Positions 44,301 to 56,500 of a DNA stretch of 64,000 nt are shown here, piece by piece. The DNA is taken from contig CATNEN010000001.1 of the NCBI GenBank assembly GCA_950097015.1, positions 15,183,001 through 15,247,000 on the forward strand. The letters are read 5' to 3'. A program made the position numbers and the translations under genes. The notes beneath the pieces were generated by a model. It saw only the letters and a list, made by a program, of their open reading frames with translations, did no database searches and was not told the origin of the DNA. This stretch comes from Macrostomum hystrix (Eukaryota; Platyhelminthes; Macrostomidae). Every line of letters starts with the position of its first letter. Position 1 is the first letter of the stretch.

Positions 44301-44437
44301 GTAATATTTCTTTAAGTGCTAATCAATACAATAGTAACCTAATCGAATGCAAGTTACATTTCAAGTGCAGTATAAAAATAGTTGTAGTTCTAAAGAAAAT
44401 CAAGCAATTGACAAAAACTATGTTTCACAGCAAGTAA
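40925..44437 (+). CDS. pol: Pol (RT-RNaseH-IN) of gypsy element 2
   Basis: Real coding content begins near 41180. RT motifs: LTIDYRELNK, FSVLDLNGGYFQI and MPQGLSGGPSTF. The catalytic box reads TFFDDSLCFS, with phenylalanines where gypsy elements have Y-[IVL]-D-D. RNase H has FTDASGSG, EKECLAILHAF and VHTDHCPL. The integrase zinc finger is complete (H-x4-H, C-x2-C in CQSCAVC) and the D-D-E core is present (AIDIVK, HSDQGPNF, GLAESGSK). After about 44030 the frame loses the GC-rich character and family similarity and runs through proline/threonine-rich sequence to 44437, probably host DNA beyond a 3' truncation. Confidence 0.9.
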   Translation: MLTSRLQHSDEIAAQPRNFSRSAAALGEQAANQHRVADRVAAHSRESDSAAFVLRGVRFGLSCHRRDRLHRQAPANPAAAGRICSARFQSETDDQVDIEDALVPEFSCVDFELPTTDDPEVQRLLMEFKDVFKKKPGLTHLQQHRIVLADEVPVRVPPRRMPVHYREKAELLIQELLENDVIELSESPYVAPPVYVTKKDGSLRLTIDYRELNKKTIRSAQGIPLMEEARDRIAGSTVFSVLDLNGGYFQIPLAEEDRQKTAFSPGPGMPLYQFKRMPQGLSGGPSTFCMLMSKVFNGCDFVFTFFDDSLCFSKTRKEHLLQLREALQRVRAAGLTLRGSKCKIAVPEVTFLGMRYSKEGAQPSKEKLEAIQQWKEPRSVKEIRQFIGLCNQYRRHVANFAAIAAPLHHLTGKGVAFEWTAECQAAFDELKICLMSPPILVNPDFSKEFAVFTDASGSGVGAILKQGDAVIEFSSRAFNSAEKKYSATEKECLAILHAFKVFRHYLLGKHFTVHTDHCPLTYIDSQRIDSYGRLGRWRLLLQEFDFTVKYRRGVENSDADALSRLHAPEIAATQLTAEIGSEELKTAQRQDPELSQVIQAIVNEPDVPPRWRSGPLQQLSRIWRKLKLNDDGVLSRKFNDLDGLREVPVVPAFLRHQFLADAHEGLGGHFGAEKCYRTLKLTAYWPGMAEDVLQHCQSCAVCQEKKAGSQPKAPLGELPIGSLWDSVAIDIVKVAPSSRGNHYLLVAQDQFSTYLTAVALPDQTAQSTARAFLSICSQAGLPRVIHSDQGPNFESQLFQDTLCGLGVTKTRTTAYNPKGNGLAESGSKSVLQLLRCFTERESEWEDKLPLILLSYNSRVHCSTRLPPLKVFTGRDPCLPVLSQQPRRFYDVRTYADKLEADLLRIREFVEEHLVQAAGEQQSDYNRSAGQLRRFGQGDEVLLRIELRGSKLAPYWDPGWRVLSQRNLVVEIGKNGKTRRVNVNRLRPLFLPAPDVERFEQPPFAHELHGGGDAADELPQRRYPVRRRMPVDILQHTLKAYLTYTDTDHHDPSTSLNPLIPNLTPNTDPLSPKPKHSTHQPAHQLNIPLNTNPLWVHPCTLTPPNPARRPISALCKRGHFSYYCFSSNISLSANQYNSNLIECKLHFKCSIKIVVVLKKIKQLTKTMFHSK

Positions 44438-44592
44438 TTAGCAGTTGGATACAAATCTTCCTTTTTCGTTTTATTTTTAGTCCATTTAATAAGCAGCCAA
44501 AAAAGTTAACGTTAAAGTAATAATTGTTAAGTTGATAAACAATTAATAGAATAACAATTTTATTATATCCAAATTCTAATCCAATCCTCTCA

Positions 44593-47500
44593 TCAGTTCA
44601 GCGGCTTCAACTTCATGCTTGAGAAAAATTCCGTCGCGTCCCTTTGTGAGCTGAGCGCGGCGCCCAAAGCGGCGGTGTGACCCGTGTTCAGAAAATTCAC
44701 GCTGACCGCATTCTGGTTGTTAAATGCAAAAGTAAGTGGCTCGTATAATTTCAACATTTTCTAGCAAAACTTTATCGTGGCTCAAGTTTTGCTCAATGTG
44801 AAGTATTAGTTTTTCGTTTTTTTTAAGTTACGAGTCACTGTTTATTGATTCCATACAAGCTTGTATCATAAGAAAAATGCGCCTAATAAAGGCAAAAGTA
44901 ATTCGGCACAATGGTGGTAGCGGATTCTTGACTTTAATTTTTTCCATTTTTCAATTATGGACCCATTGTCAGGAGCATTTGCAAGCACGCTTTACTCCAG
45001 ATTAGATTCATGATCTTAATAATAATAATAATAATAATAATTGATTACAACAGCCCCAATTGGGTCAGATGTGCAGCCCACAGCACAGCCGCAGCTAATG
45101 CGCGGCGCATCTGAAGGCTGCGTACAGCTGTTCAGTCCACGGACTGGGGGGACGCCACACCCACCTTCAATTATCCCAGCTGATGCTGGTACCCATTTAA
45201 CAGCTGGGTGAACTGAAGCAATGCAGAGTTAAGTGTCTTGCTAAAGGACGCAAATTGTTCCAGTGGAGTCGGGAATCGAACCCCCGACCTTCAAGTCGTG
45301 AGTCCGACGCCCTAACCACTAGGCTACAACCTTTGTCACCTAAGAGCTAAATGATCTTAAGCTCAGTCCAAACACTGTTTCGTCTGCTTTTGCAATAGAC
45401 ATGATTTTAAGTTTAATTTCATTAGCAAGAACTGACGAACTTACCACAGACCCGAAAAGCTTTCCTATCTTCAGTACCTCCAAGCGCGCAAATTCGTGCT
45501 GAAAAAAATTGCCACCATAAAAGATGTTTCGAACGCCTTCGAAAGTGGCCAAAAAGTTCACCACATTGACGAAGTTGACGACAAACGAACTAACGAGAGA
45601 CTGCGCGATGTCCTCCGGTCTGCAATCTTCCACTAAAAGAGTAATTGTATTTTTACGTCTACGTGATACAGCGTACAGCTTCAGTTAAACCCGCATGTAA
45701 TTGGAACGGTGGGTAAGTAATCAAACGTGTTTGCATCTCGCATCAAGGTCCCCGAGCTCGATGCCACGGGAAGGCCATATTTACGAATTACGCGTATTTG
45801 GCGCGCAGCTGCAGAAAGAAGACTTCAAGGCTTGTTGTCCAATTTATGCCATTGAGGGCCAACCTCTTAGGTATAGTGAAAGTGTACACTGTCCGACGAT
45901 GACAAATTTACCTTGTGAGTGTGTGCCGGCGTACAGTATCTGTGCGTATGTGTTCAGGAGACAGCGGAATGGGCCGAATTGCCTTCTCGCTGGCTGCGGA
46001 TCTAGTGTCACCAAATGATATGGTATTGCTCGATGATTTACAGCAGATATTAATAAATTCATGTACATTCACTCGAACTAGGTGTCAATTCATTGCGAGT
46101 TGCCGAGCTCATTGCCCAGATACCCATTGTAAGTTGTCAAAAACAAAAGACATTGTCAAAGACAAAAAACTTGTCTGCGAATATGACCACTTACAAGATT
46201 TGTCATGGTCCACTGCCTTTCCAAACGGAAAGAACGGCATAGTTGCAGGCATTCGACCATATGGCGAGTTCGGTGAGTCGGCCAGAATGTCCCGAATCTG
46301 GGTGTCGATATTACCTCGCTTCCCCGAAGCAGCAAAATCCATGATTTTTTCGTAATCGCTGGTGCCAATCAGCATCTGACAGATGCCTAGAAAACTCTTG
46401 CCAGCTAGAAGGTGACGATGCTTCACCTCAATCGAGCCGTCCTCCCGAACCTTCAAGTTGAATAAAAGTTTAAAAAATGTGTGTTTAAATTTTAAGCTTG
46501 ACAGGCCTTGCTGCTAATAAGCTTCTGAAACATAGTTTCCATTCGCCTGAGTTTCTTAAAGATAATTCGAACGATGAATTTATTTTACGCATACAGTTTA
46601 GTTTAAGCACAGAAAAATTTATTGACGTTCAAAAACCTGAGAAAAAAAGACAACTTGCGTTTGACCTAGAGTTAAAACAAGCAGTGAAATTTAGTCATTT
46701 CGAAACATTCTCAGATCATTACATAGACTTCTAAGAGGAAGCCGGATTTGCTTTACATTTGAGATCATTGGAAGCGCCTTTCGCCTTTTAAAAGTGAAAG
46801 TTCTTAGATATGTAATCGCAAGTTTTGCCCCCCCTTCGGGGAGCAGAAATATTTTTAATTCAACTAGTATATACTTTTTAGCAGCTGCATTTTCAGCTTT
46901 TTAAGCTATAATGATCCCCAAGTTGACAATGATCCCCCAGTTGATCCAGTTGACGATGATCCCCCAGTTGACAATGATCCCCTAGTTGACAATGATACCC
47001 CAGTTGACAATGATACCCCAGTTGACAATGATCCACTAGTTGGCAATGATCCCCCAGTTGACAATGATACCCCAGTTGACAATGATCCCCGAGTTGACAA
47101 TGATCCCCCAGTTGACAATGATGATTACCCAGTTAACAATGATCCCCCTGTTCACAATGATCCCCAGTTGACAATGATCCCCCAGTTGACGATTATCCCG
47201 CAGTTTATCATGATCCCCTATTTTATGAAGACTCCCCAATTGACAATGTTCCCCAGCTGAATTTTGAATTCCCTAGCCTATTCCTAGTGCCTACACATCG
47301 GCTATTCCGACTGTTGGTTAGTGGGTGCAAAAATCGGCCTTATAAAATGAATTCTCAAAGTTCTGGCTTTGTACAATGAAGTAAGAAAATAGAGTACACT
47401 CAGTCTCGCGGTTGGTTGTGTACATTTATTTCCAATTTGTCTCCAGAGTGCAGGCTTCAAATTCAATCAGCTAGGGGTTGTTGCGCAATTTGACGATGCA

Positions 47501-50500
47501 ATTCTAATTCAGTGACAGTGAGTAAAATTCTCAATAGGCCAAGATAGTTTGACCTTTAAAAATAATCATGTTTTTCGAATATTTAATCCCTTTAGGGAAT
47601 CGACTATCCCTTTAGCAACTAAGTTAAGCTTAATAAAAATACGTGTATGATTGTCCCCATATTTGGCATCTTTTGGTGAAGAAATGGTGAAAATCGGTTG
47701 AGCCGTTCGGGAGAAACTCAATAACAAGCAACCAAGCAAGCATTTCATTTTTAGTATAGTGGACTAGCAAGTTTTGCCCCCCTTCGGGGAGCAGAAATAC
47801 TTTTAATTCGTCTAGTATATACTTTTTAGCAGCTGAATTTACAGCTTTTTAAAGCTACAATGATCCCCCAGTTCACAATGATCCCCCAGTTGATGATGAT
47901 CCCCTAGTTGATGATGATCCCCTAGTTGATGATGATCCCCTAGTTCGCAATTATCCCCCAGTTGACAATCATCCCCCAGTTGACAATGAACCCCCAGTTG
48001 ACAATGAACCCCCAGTTGACAACGATCCCCCAGTTGACAATGATCCCCCAGTTGATGATGATCCCCCAGTTGACAATGATCCCCCAGTTGACAATGATCC
48101 CCCAGTTGACAATGAACCCCCAGTTGACAACGATCCCCCAGTTGGCAATGAACCCCCAGTTGACAATGAATCCCCGGTTGACAATGATCCCCCAGTTGAT
48201 GATGATCCCCCAGTTGACAATGATCCCCCAGTTGACAATGATCCCCCAGTTGACAATGAACCCCCAGTTGACAACGATCCCCCAGTTGACAATGATCCCC
48301 CAGTTGACAATGATCTCACAGTTGACAATGATCCCCCAGTTGACAAAGATCCCCCAGTTCACAATGATCCCCCAGTTGATGATGATCCCCCAGTTGACAA
48401 TTATCCCCCAGTTTACAATGATCCCCCAGTTGACGATTATCCCCCAGTTGACCATTACCCCCTAGTTGACAATGATCCCCCAGTTGACAATTATCCCCCA
48501 GTTTACCATGATTCCCATTTTTGATGATGACTCCCCAGTTGACGTTGATTTTTCAAACGCTGGTTAGCCAAGATTCAAACTCAGGTTTCGCCATGTTTTA
48601 AACCCTGGTGGGCTATGATTCAAACTCTCGTTTTGCCATGATTCAGACTCTGGTTGGCTATGATTGAAACTCTGGTTTAGCCATGATTCAAACTCTGGTT
48701 TAGCCATGATTCAAACTCTGGTTTAGCCATGATTCAAACGCTGGGTTAGCCATGATTGAAACTCTGGTTTAGCCAAGATTCAAACACTGGTTGGCTATGA
48801 TTCAAACTCTGGTTTAGCCATGATTCAAACGCTGGGTTAGCCATGATTCAAACTCTGGTTTAGCCATGATTCAAACTCTGGTTTAGCCATGATTCAAACG
48901 CTGGGTTAGCCATGATTGAAACTCGGGTTTAGCCATGATTGAAACTCGGGTTTAGCCATGATTCAAACGCTGGGTTAGCCATGATTGAAACTCGGGTTTT
49001 GCCATGATTCAAACGCTGGTTTAGCCATGATTCAAACGCTGGGTTAGCCATGATTCAAACGCTGGGTTAGTCATGATTCAAACGCTGGTTTAGCCATGAT
49101 TCAAACTCTGGTTTTGCCATTTAAAAGTGAATGAAAAGTTTCCCATTTATTTAAAAAATAAATTTAAAAAAAATTTTGCATCCATCACTACTGACTGAAA
49201 ATTAGTTTAAATTGACGCAGTGAAGAGTCGAACCAAGGACACTTCGCCTATTCCTATTCCTAGTGCCTACACATCGGCTACTCTGACTGTTGGATTGTGG
49301 ATGCAAAAATTAGCCTTATAAAATGAATTCTGAAAGTTCTGGCTTTGTACAAATCGAGTACATTTTGGTTGTGTACATTCATTTCAAATTTGTGTTTAGA
49401 TTGTGCAGGCTTCTAACTCAGTCAGCTAGGGGGTGTTGCGCAAGTTGACGATGCAATTCCAATTCAGAGGCAGTCAGTGAGGGTGAGAAAAGCTATGATG
49501 CAATCTATTTAAAAATAAATTCGCACTGACTGTTTCGCAAGTGGGGTTGACGCAGTGAAATTCTTATCACTGTACTCAATTTAACAAAACTGGCCCTGAT
49601 GCAATCATTAAAATTGGCAGTGGTATGCACGTTGACAAAATTGGCTCTGATGTAATGCATTAATAATCCTTTCTAAAACAGTTTTTCGAATATTTAATCC
49701 CCTTAGCAATAACAACAACAACAACAAAGGACGACAACCCAAGGCCGAAGCCAGAGGGGCTGCCGTCAAAAGGCACGCGCAAGAGCAGAGTGGCGCAGAA
49801 TTGTCAGTCCACGAGGGTCAGAGATCTCAGCGTCAGTCAATAGCAGTTCAGGATAGCGTAGCGCCCTCGCCTGACCACGCCGCCGGGGCCCCTGCAGGGA
49901 AAGCAGCAGCACTTCCTTAGCAATGAAGTTAAGCTTAATAAAAATACGTGTATAATTGTCCCCATATTTAGCATCTTTTGGTGAAGAAATGGTGAAAATC
50001 GGTTGAGCCGTTCGGGAGAAAATCAATTACAAGCAACCAAGCAAGCATTTCATTTTTAGTATCGTGGATGAGAGACTTATCGAGTAATAATTGTTGATAC
50101 ATTATAATATGGAAGTAGGGGGCCTTCTAGGACAAAAATAATCGCAGCTTCCATAATGTACAAACCATTACCTTTATTCTTCCCGAAGAGATCAGGAAAA
50201 AAGGGTCCCCGCCTCTCTCTAAAAAACTCCGTCTCCATATTCTAAATTCTCTACTTTTAATATTCCACATCTGTGAGTTGCATATCTAGGACAAAAAAAA
50301 TATCACAGCCTCCTTAATACACAAACCATTACCTTTTTTATTCCCGAAGGAAATAAAGAGTCCCAGCCTCTCTCGCGAAAAATCCGTCTCCATATTCTAA
50401 ATTCTCTACTTTCCATATCAGTTTGTGAGTTGCGTATCTCACATGTGAGTTGCATTCTTTGCATGTGGACAAAGAATTATCGCAGCCGCCTTAATCCAAA

Positions 50501-53500
50501 TAAACAAACAAAAAATGTGCTTCAAAACGATTCAAATTTGTTCTTTGAAGATTCAGATTTGTTCTTTGAAGATTCAAATTTATTCTTTGAAGATTCAAAT
50601 TTGTTCTTTGAAGATTTAAATTGATTCTTTGAAGATTCAAATTTGTTCTTTGAAGGAGGAGCTTTGTGTCTCAAATACTTGTAGTTTTTTTACTCTTAAG
50701 CAACAAGAAAAATCGGATTCGAACCACAGGCTAAAAGTTTGCAACTGCATGCCAACCACACGCCATACCAACTATGCCAGCGAGCGATCTCTAGCCAGTA
50801 CGATGGAACTCCTATTTAGCCTGCAAATGTGCGTTCTGCCACCTCTCAACCCCCGCTCTTTCAGCAGTATTCCTAGTTCTTTATTTGGCGCATGCAATAC
50901 AAAGCCCACCCCGCCAATCCCCAACCCCAACTTTGTCTTACCAAAAATAACAGCTTTAACTAGCTTCCGAGCGATCGATTCCCTCCACCCGCTTGAAGCC
51001 CCCATATTGTCTAGCATTCTGAGCATTTCTTTGTCCCAGCGATTCTTCTCCTCTGGAAAATCCCTATACTTAATTTCATGCCACATACAGACAGAGTCTA
51101 GCTCGTTCACAGGCTCGTGCCCTGGATTAGGATTATTGTTTTTATCTAGCTGTATTTCAAGCGGATTCAAAGGCCCGCAATATTTGTAGCCGGGAATTGT
51201 CCAGCCTTTGTTTGGATGAGGAAGCTTTTCTACCAGTTTCCACCAGAGCGTTGCATCATTTTTATAAAAAATTAAAAAAAATAATGGCAGATCAGAAACT
51301 TCAAAAGCTCTACTATAGCGACAAAGGATTCTTTGTAGGAAAAAATGCAGTCACCAAACTCGCAGAAGTAAGTTATGAATCAAAACAAACAGTTGAAAGA
51401 CGGCTCTCTAAGCAAGCAGTTTACCAAGTCTATTTCCCACCTGTTAAATTTACAAGACCTCACTTTAACATCTATAAACCGAATGAAGCGCACCAAGCAG
51501 ATCTTCTGTTTCTCCCCAATGACTCAGGCTACAAGTATGCGCTCACAGTTATAGACATTGCCTCCAGATATAAAGAAGCGAAACCACTTAAGACTAAGAA
51601 GTCAGAAGCAGTAGCAGCTGCCCTCCAAGACATTTACAAAAACTCACCGCTCCAAGCGGGGGAAACTCACATACCCCCAAACCTTTATGATTGATCCTGG
51701 CAAAGAATTCATGGGTGCAGTCAAATCCCTTATGAAAAAGAACAATACGAAAATGCGCTACGGAAGAACTGAGCTCCATAGAGACCAGGCTTTTGTTGAA
51801 AGATTCAATCTAACTCTAGCAAAGAGACTTTTTACAAAGCAGACAGCTGAAGAGCTGAAACTAAAAAGTGGCCAATACTATACCAAGTGGACAGAAAGAC
51901 TCCCCGCAGTAATAAGTCAACTGAAAAATGAAGTGTTTCAAATGAAAAACCTGAAACCAATCAATGCCATCAAACAAGACACAGTTAAATCAAAACATCA
52001 GATCTCCAGATTCACAATTCCAAAGCTCCCTGGCGTTTATTCTCCAGAAGTTCTTACTAACTCTAAATTCGTTCGCTTCCTTTACTTACCAGGAGAGCTA
52101 GAGAAGGACACAAAGAGAAGAGCAACAGACCCATACTTTAGTCTTGATGTACATAAGATAAACAGGCATTTCACATCAGCATCCGGTGATTACTATTTTC
52201 TATTCTAAGACTTTAATTCGAAAGCCTCCACACGATCATTCACAAGGGCTGAGCTTCTAGTGATTCCACATGACACAGAAATAAATTAATTTTTTTAATC
52301 TAGAAGATCTAGAACGTACAATCAACCAAGTTGAAGCAGAGCTACAAACTGAAGACCTTAAATTTGCACAGAGAAAATTCACAGAGTATTATATTGAGTA
52401 CACAATCCAGGAAGACACCACAAATACCCAATCCGACATTTACGACTTCAAAGACAGAATTCAATCAGTAATTGATCACACACTGAAGTCACGTAAGACC
52501 TTCAAGCTTCAGTTATCATTCAAGATGGAATTTTACATGCCTGTAAAACCCACTGAGCGTCTTGAATACTACATGACAACTAAAGCTCTTCCCTTTACTC
52601 CCACTGACACACAGGATCCCTTTCTTCAAGAGATCACTAAAAAGATTGACGCCTTTACTTCTAGAGGATCAGGTTGGGTTGTCAATGGTATTCAAAAAGC
52701 TACAGTAATGATCATGAAATATGACCCTCTCAAAGCCTCATCATATATTGTCCTCACGAAAAAGTTAGCGGATAAAAAAGCTTGCATCAATGTGCAAAAT
52801 TATGACCAATGCTGCGCACTATGGGCCGTTTTGTCTGCAACAATGTATGAGGATGGTCGAGCCCACCCAGAGAGAACTTCTCATTATAAAATGTATTTTG
52901 ACGCAAAACTTTTAGAATGCCATGCTAAAGGAATTTCCTTCAATAGAGGCGGCTTTGCAATCGATCAAATCCCAAAGCTAGAGGAAGTCTTTAACAATAA
53001 AATCAGAATCACAGTCTTTGAATGGAATGAGAAGAGCGAAAAAGTACAATTAGTCAGAGCCAGCAAGAATATACTAGATCCTGAAGGTGGGCATCGCAAA
53101 GATGTCGATCTTCTAATCATAGGTAATTTTCGAGAAAATGCCTACTACGTTTGTATTAAAGATCTTTCCAGGCTCCTCCACAAGCAAATGAACAATCATC
53201 ATGAATCGGTAGCAATCTGCCGTCTTTGTCTGAAGCATTATAGTGGACCCGATTGTTATGAAAAACTTAAAGAGCATGAATTGACCTGTGAAGATCATCC
53301 AACCAACTGCACACTTCCAACGGATAAGCATCTCAGATTTAAGAGTTATCACAATATGGAGAAGCTCCCGTTTATAGTATACGCTGACTTCGAATGCACT
53401 ATAAACCCTGAAACCAATAAGCATGTCCCAAATTCTGTTGCGTATCTCTCTATTGGAAGATACTTTTATTGGCTCAAACTATTTCTTAGGTGACCAGTGT

Positions 53501-56500
53501 GTTAAACAATTCATTTATTCGATGATGGAATTACAGAAAAACGTTGCCGCAACTCAGCCTGTTCAAATAACTATGTCCGATCAAGATGAAATCACGGAAG
53601 GGGATATGATTATCACTTATTGCTTGAGAAGCTGTGTATGATACCAGGCATTGAACTAGAATGCATCGCAGAGAACAAAGAAAAGTTCAAGTGCATTGAT
53701 ATTAAGCGAGATTCAGGCAAGATTAAAATCAAAGATTCATTCCAGTTTCTGGCCGCAAGTCTCGATGCTTTGAGTAAAAATCTCACCGATGACCAATGTA
53801 CTTATACCAAGATGCTGGCAGATTCCCTCAATCCTAGAACCCCAGATTCATTTAAGCTTCTTAGAAAGAAAGGTGTCTACCCTTATGAATGTAATCATGT
53901 CTTTGCCGAACAACTACCACCCAAGGACAAGTTCTTTTCAAAGCTAACAAACTCTGGGATTTCTGATGAAGATTATGAGCATGCTCAGACTGTTTACAAA
54001 CATTTTAACTGTTTTAACTGTCGAAACTTTCTTGATTATCACATCATTTATCTTTTAACTGATGTCTTTCTTCTAGCTGATGTATTTGAAACCTTTAGAA
54101 AGACCTGGTACTCTGCTTATGGTCTTGACCCCGCTCATTATGTGTCTTTGCCTGCTACCAGTTGGGAATAATTGCTTAAAATGAAATGGGATCAAAATCC
54201 CAACTGGTACATCGAGCTGCTTACAGACATAGACATGTACAACTTTATAGATTCATCTAAGAGAGGTGGCATCTCTATTTGTGTCCATAGGTATGCAAAG
54301 TCGAACAATCCGTATTTAGAAGACTATGATAAAGAAAAGCCTTCAAACTACATAATTTACCTGGATGCCAACAACCTCTATGGTTGGGCTATGAGCCAAG
54401 ATTTACCTGTTAGAGATTTTAGGTGGCTAACAGAAAACAACACAGACTTTTCAATACCTGCGATCGATGAAGTTGATGTTGAAATCCCATGGGAACTTCA
54501 CGACGATTTCTCTGACTTTGCCCCCTTCCCTCAGAACATAAACTGTCCAAAGATAATCCAGAATGGTGATGGAAGCTGGCGGCTATCAACAGAACAAGAG
54601 CGTGTGAAGAAATTGACACAAAATATCATGAACAAGACACGCTATAAAATCCACTACAAACTGTTGCAGTATTTTATCTCCCAAGGCTCTAGGGTCACGA
54701 AAGTTCACAGGGCTCTCGCATTCACAGAAGAAGCGTAGATGAAGCCATACATAGAAAAAAAACACCCAGTTTAGAACTAAAGCAACAAACAGCTTTGACA
54801 AGTACCTGTTCAAGCTTGCAAACAACTCTGTCTATGGCAAGACCCTAGAAAACGAACGCAACCGCACGAACCTGAAACTCGTTACCTGTTATGAGCCTGG
54901 TGTCATTCAGACAAGTTTATCAAAGCTCACTTTCAAAGAGCTTCATATCTTTAATGATTACTTGGGCGCCATACTGTTCTATAAGACTAAAGTTACCCTA
55001 TGCAAGCCCTTATTTACAGGTGTGACTGTACTCGATAAGTCGAAGCGCCTGATGTATAATTTCTTCTATGACATAAAGCGGCAATATGGTGAAGAACTGA
55101 AACTTCTATATACTGACACAGACTCCCTAATTCTAAACAAACAGACTGAGGATGTCTATCAGGACATGTTGAATCAAAAACATCTGTATGACCTATCCGA
55201 ATATCCAGAGTCCTTTAAGACTTTGAAAGGCGATCAAGTACGTGATACAACAAATCAAAAAGTTGTAGGAAAAATGAAGGATGAAACGGCTGGCACCCTC
55301 ATTACAGAGTTTATCGGTTTGAGGGCAAAGTCCTATTGTGTAAAAAGTTGTAAGTCTACCATTAAAAATCAAAAGGAATACCAAAACGTGTTGTTAAAAG
55401 CGATCTCCATGAAGCTTCATACAAGGACGCATTGATCAATAATAAACGCACCACCCATGAATTTGTGAAACTGCAGTCTAAGAACCACAACAGTCACACA
55501 ATTCAACAGAAGAAGATAGGCCTCTCAGGTGCTGATAACAAGCGATATATCTTTGCTGACAACATTAACAGCCTACCATTTGGACACAATAAATTAAATA
55601 ATTTTTAACAAAATTTGTAACAAAAATGACAACCAATATTTATTTAGAAGAGCTAGCTCAGCAATTATAAATTGATGTGGAGTTTGCTACGGGAATCGAG
55701 TGGGAATGTGAGCCAGCAGAATTTTTCAAATTTTAGGCAGTTAATAATCGCGACCCACCTAGCAGCTGGCCACAAAGCAAGATCATTAATCTTATGGCCG
55801 GGTTTGTGGCGGCGGTGAATTAAGTAGCCGTCGAATCCCCTCTCCCTGGATCTGTTCTAGCGCCCTGTAGGAATGACTGATCGCGGGCCATAACTTTATT
55901 GTATGAACTAGTTTAGGTCATAATTCCCCTCCAAACCGCGATCAGATATTGGAAATCACTCGGGCATTATGAGTGATCATTAATTCTTCATGTCCCTACT
56001 TCTTTACAGTATTCGAGCCCAGCTCGACTTTATGATCTCCTCTCTTAGATACATGTAAATGTCACTGTAGGCAGGTCGGCGCCTGCGCTTCCCATTGTCC
56101 TGGCGGAGTAACAATTATTGGCCGACTGCCGGCGGCTGCTCGTAAAGGAGCATCTGTCGTTTCTCGCCGCCGGTTCATTGGGTAATCGGGGTGGCCATCG
56201 CCGCTTCGATTCCTCGATGACAGGCTGGCGCGAATGTGGGTTATTTTGATGAATGTCGAGGTTGGCGTGCTGCAGGACTATTTAAGAAAGCGCGCTGCGC
56301 TGCTCCCCCTAGGACCCGGCCAACGAACCTCGGTTCCTACCTTCTCGCGGACCCCTCCGCCAAGAGACTTAACCGGCTTGCGGACCCGTCTTCCCCGACG
56401 GGCCTTCCGGACTTATCTCTCCCACTTAGGGCTTAGACCCTCGAGCTTTGAGCTCATTTAGCGCTCACAGGCTCATTGCCTGCCTATAAGCCCCCAATAG

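Larger units (their letters stand above)
44593..46450 (-). other. Exons 4-6 of the pantothenate kinase-like gene
   Basis: Exon 4 (46450-46195) begins VREDGSIEVKHRH after a CTTGAAG acceptor, which is weakly pyrimidine-rich. Exon 5 (45632-45445) has the LEDCRPEDIAQSLV and FYGGNFF blocks. Exon 6 (44712-44593) has NAVSVNFLNTGHTAALG and the TGA stop. Intron 5 contains a SINE; intron 4 contains a dispersed repeat. Confidence 0.88.
47764..50068 (-). mobile_element. Non-autonomous Helitron B
   Basis: The 5' end TCCACGATACTAAAAATGAA is at 50068 and the 3' end is AAAACTTGCTAG with CTAG at 47764-47767, directly abutting the 5' TC of Helitron A. The interior holds the 23-nt array (48580-49130) and the 18-nt array (47860-48540), the same order in element orientation as in Helitron 1. 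A SINE interrupts it at 49711-49914. Confidence 0.75.

Noticed and set aside
44593-44712. Ankyrin-repeat exon (GHTAALGAAL resembles an ankyrin helix)
   Set aside because: It joins in phase to the upstream exons and fits the C-terminal H-x-G-x3-GA block of pantothenate kinases better.
47940-48465. 167- and 171-codon ORFs on opposite strands (IPQLTM / NWGIIV repeats)
   Set aside because: Both come from the 18-nt array and are symmetrical on the two strands, as expected for a tandem repeat, not a gene.
50629-51189. 186-codon plus-strand ORF in the Polinton
   Set aside because: Antisense shadow of the PLA2-like relic, extended by a 21-nt repeat; serine/proline content reflects the opposite strand.
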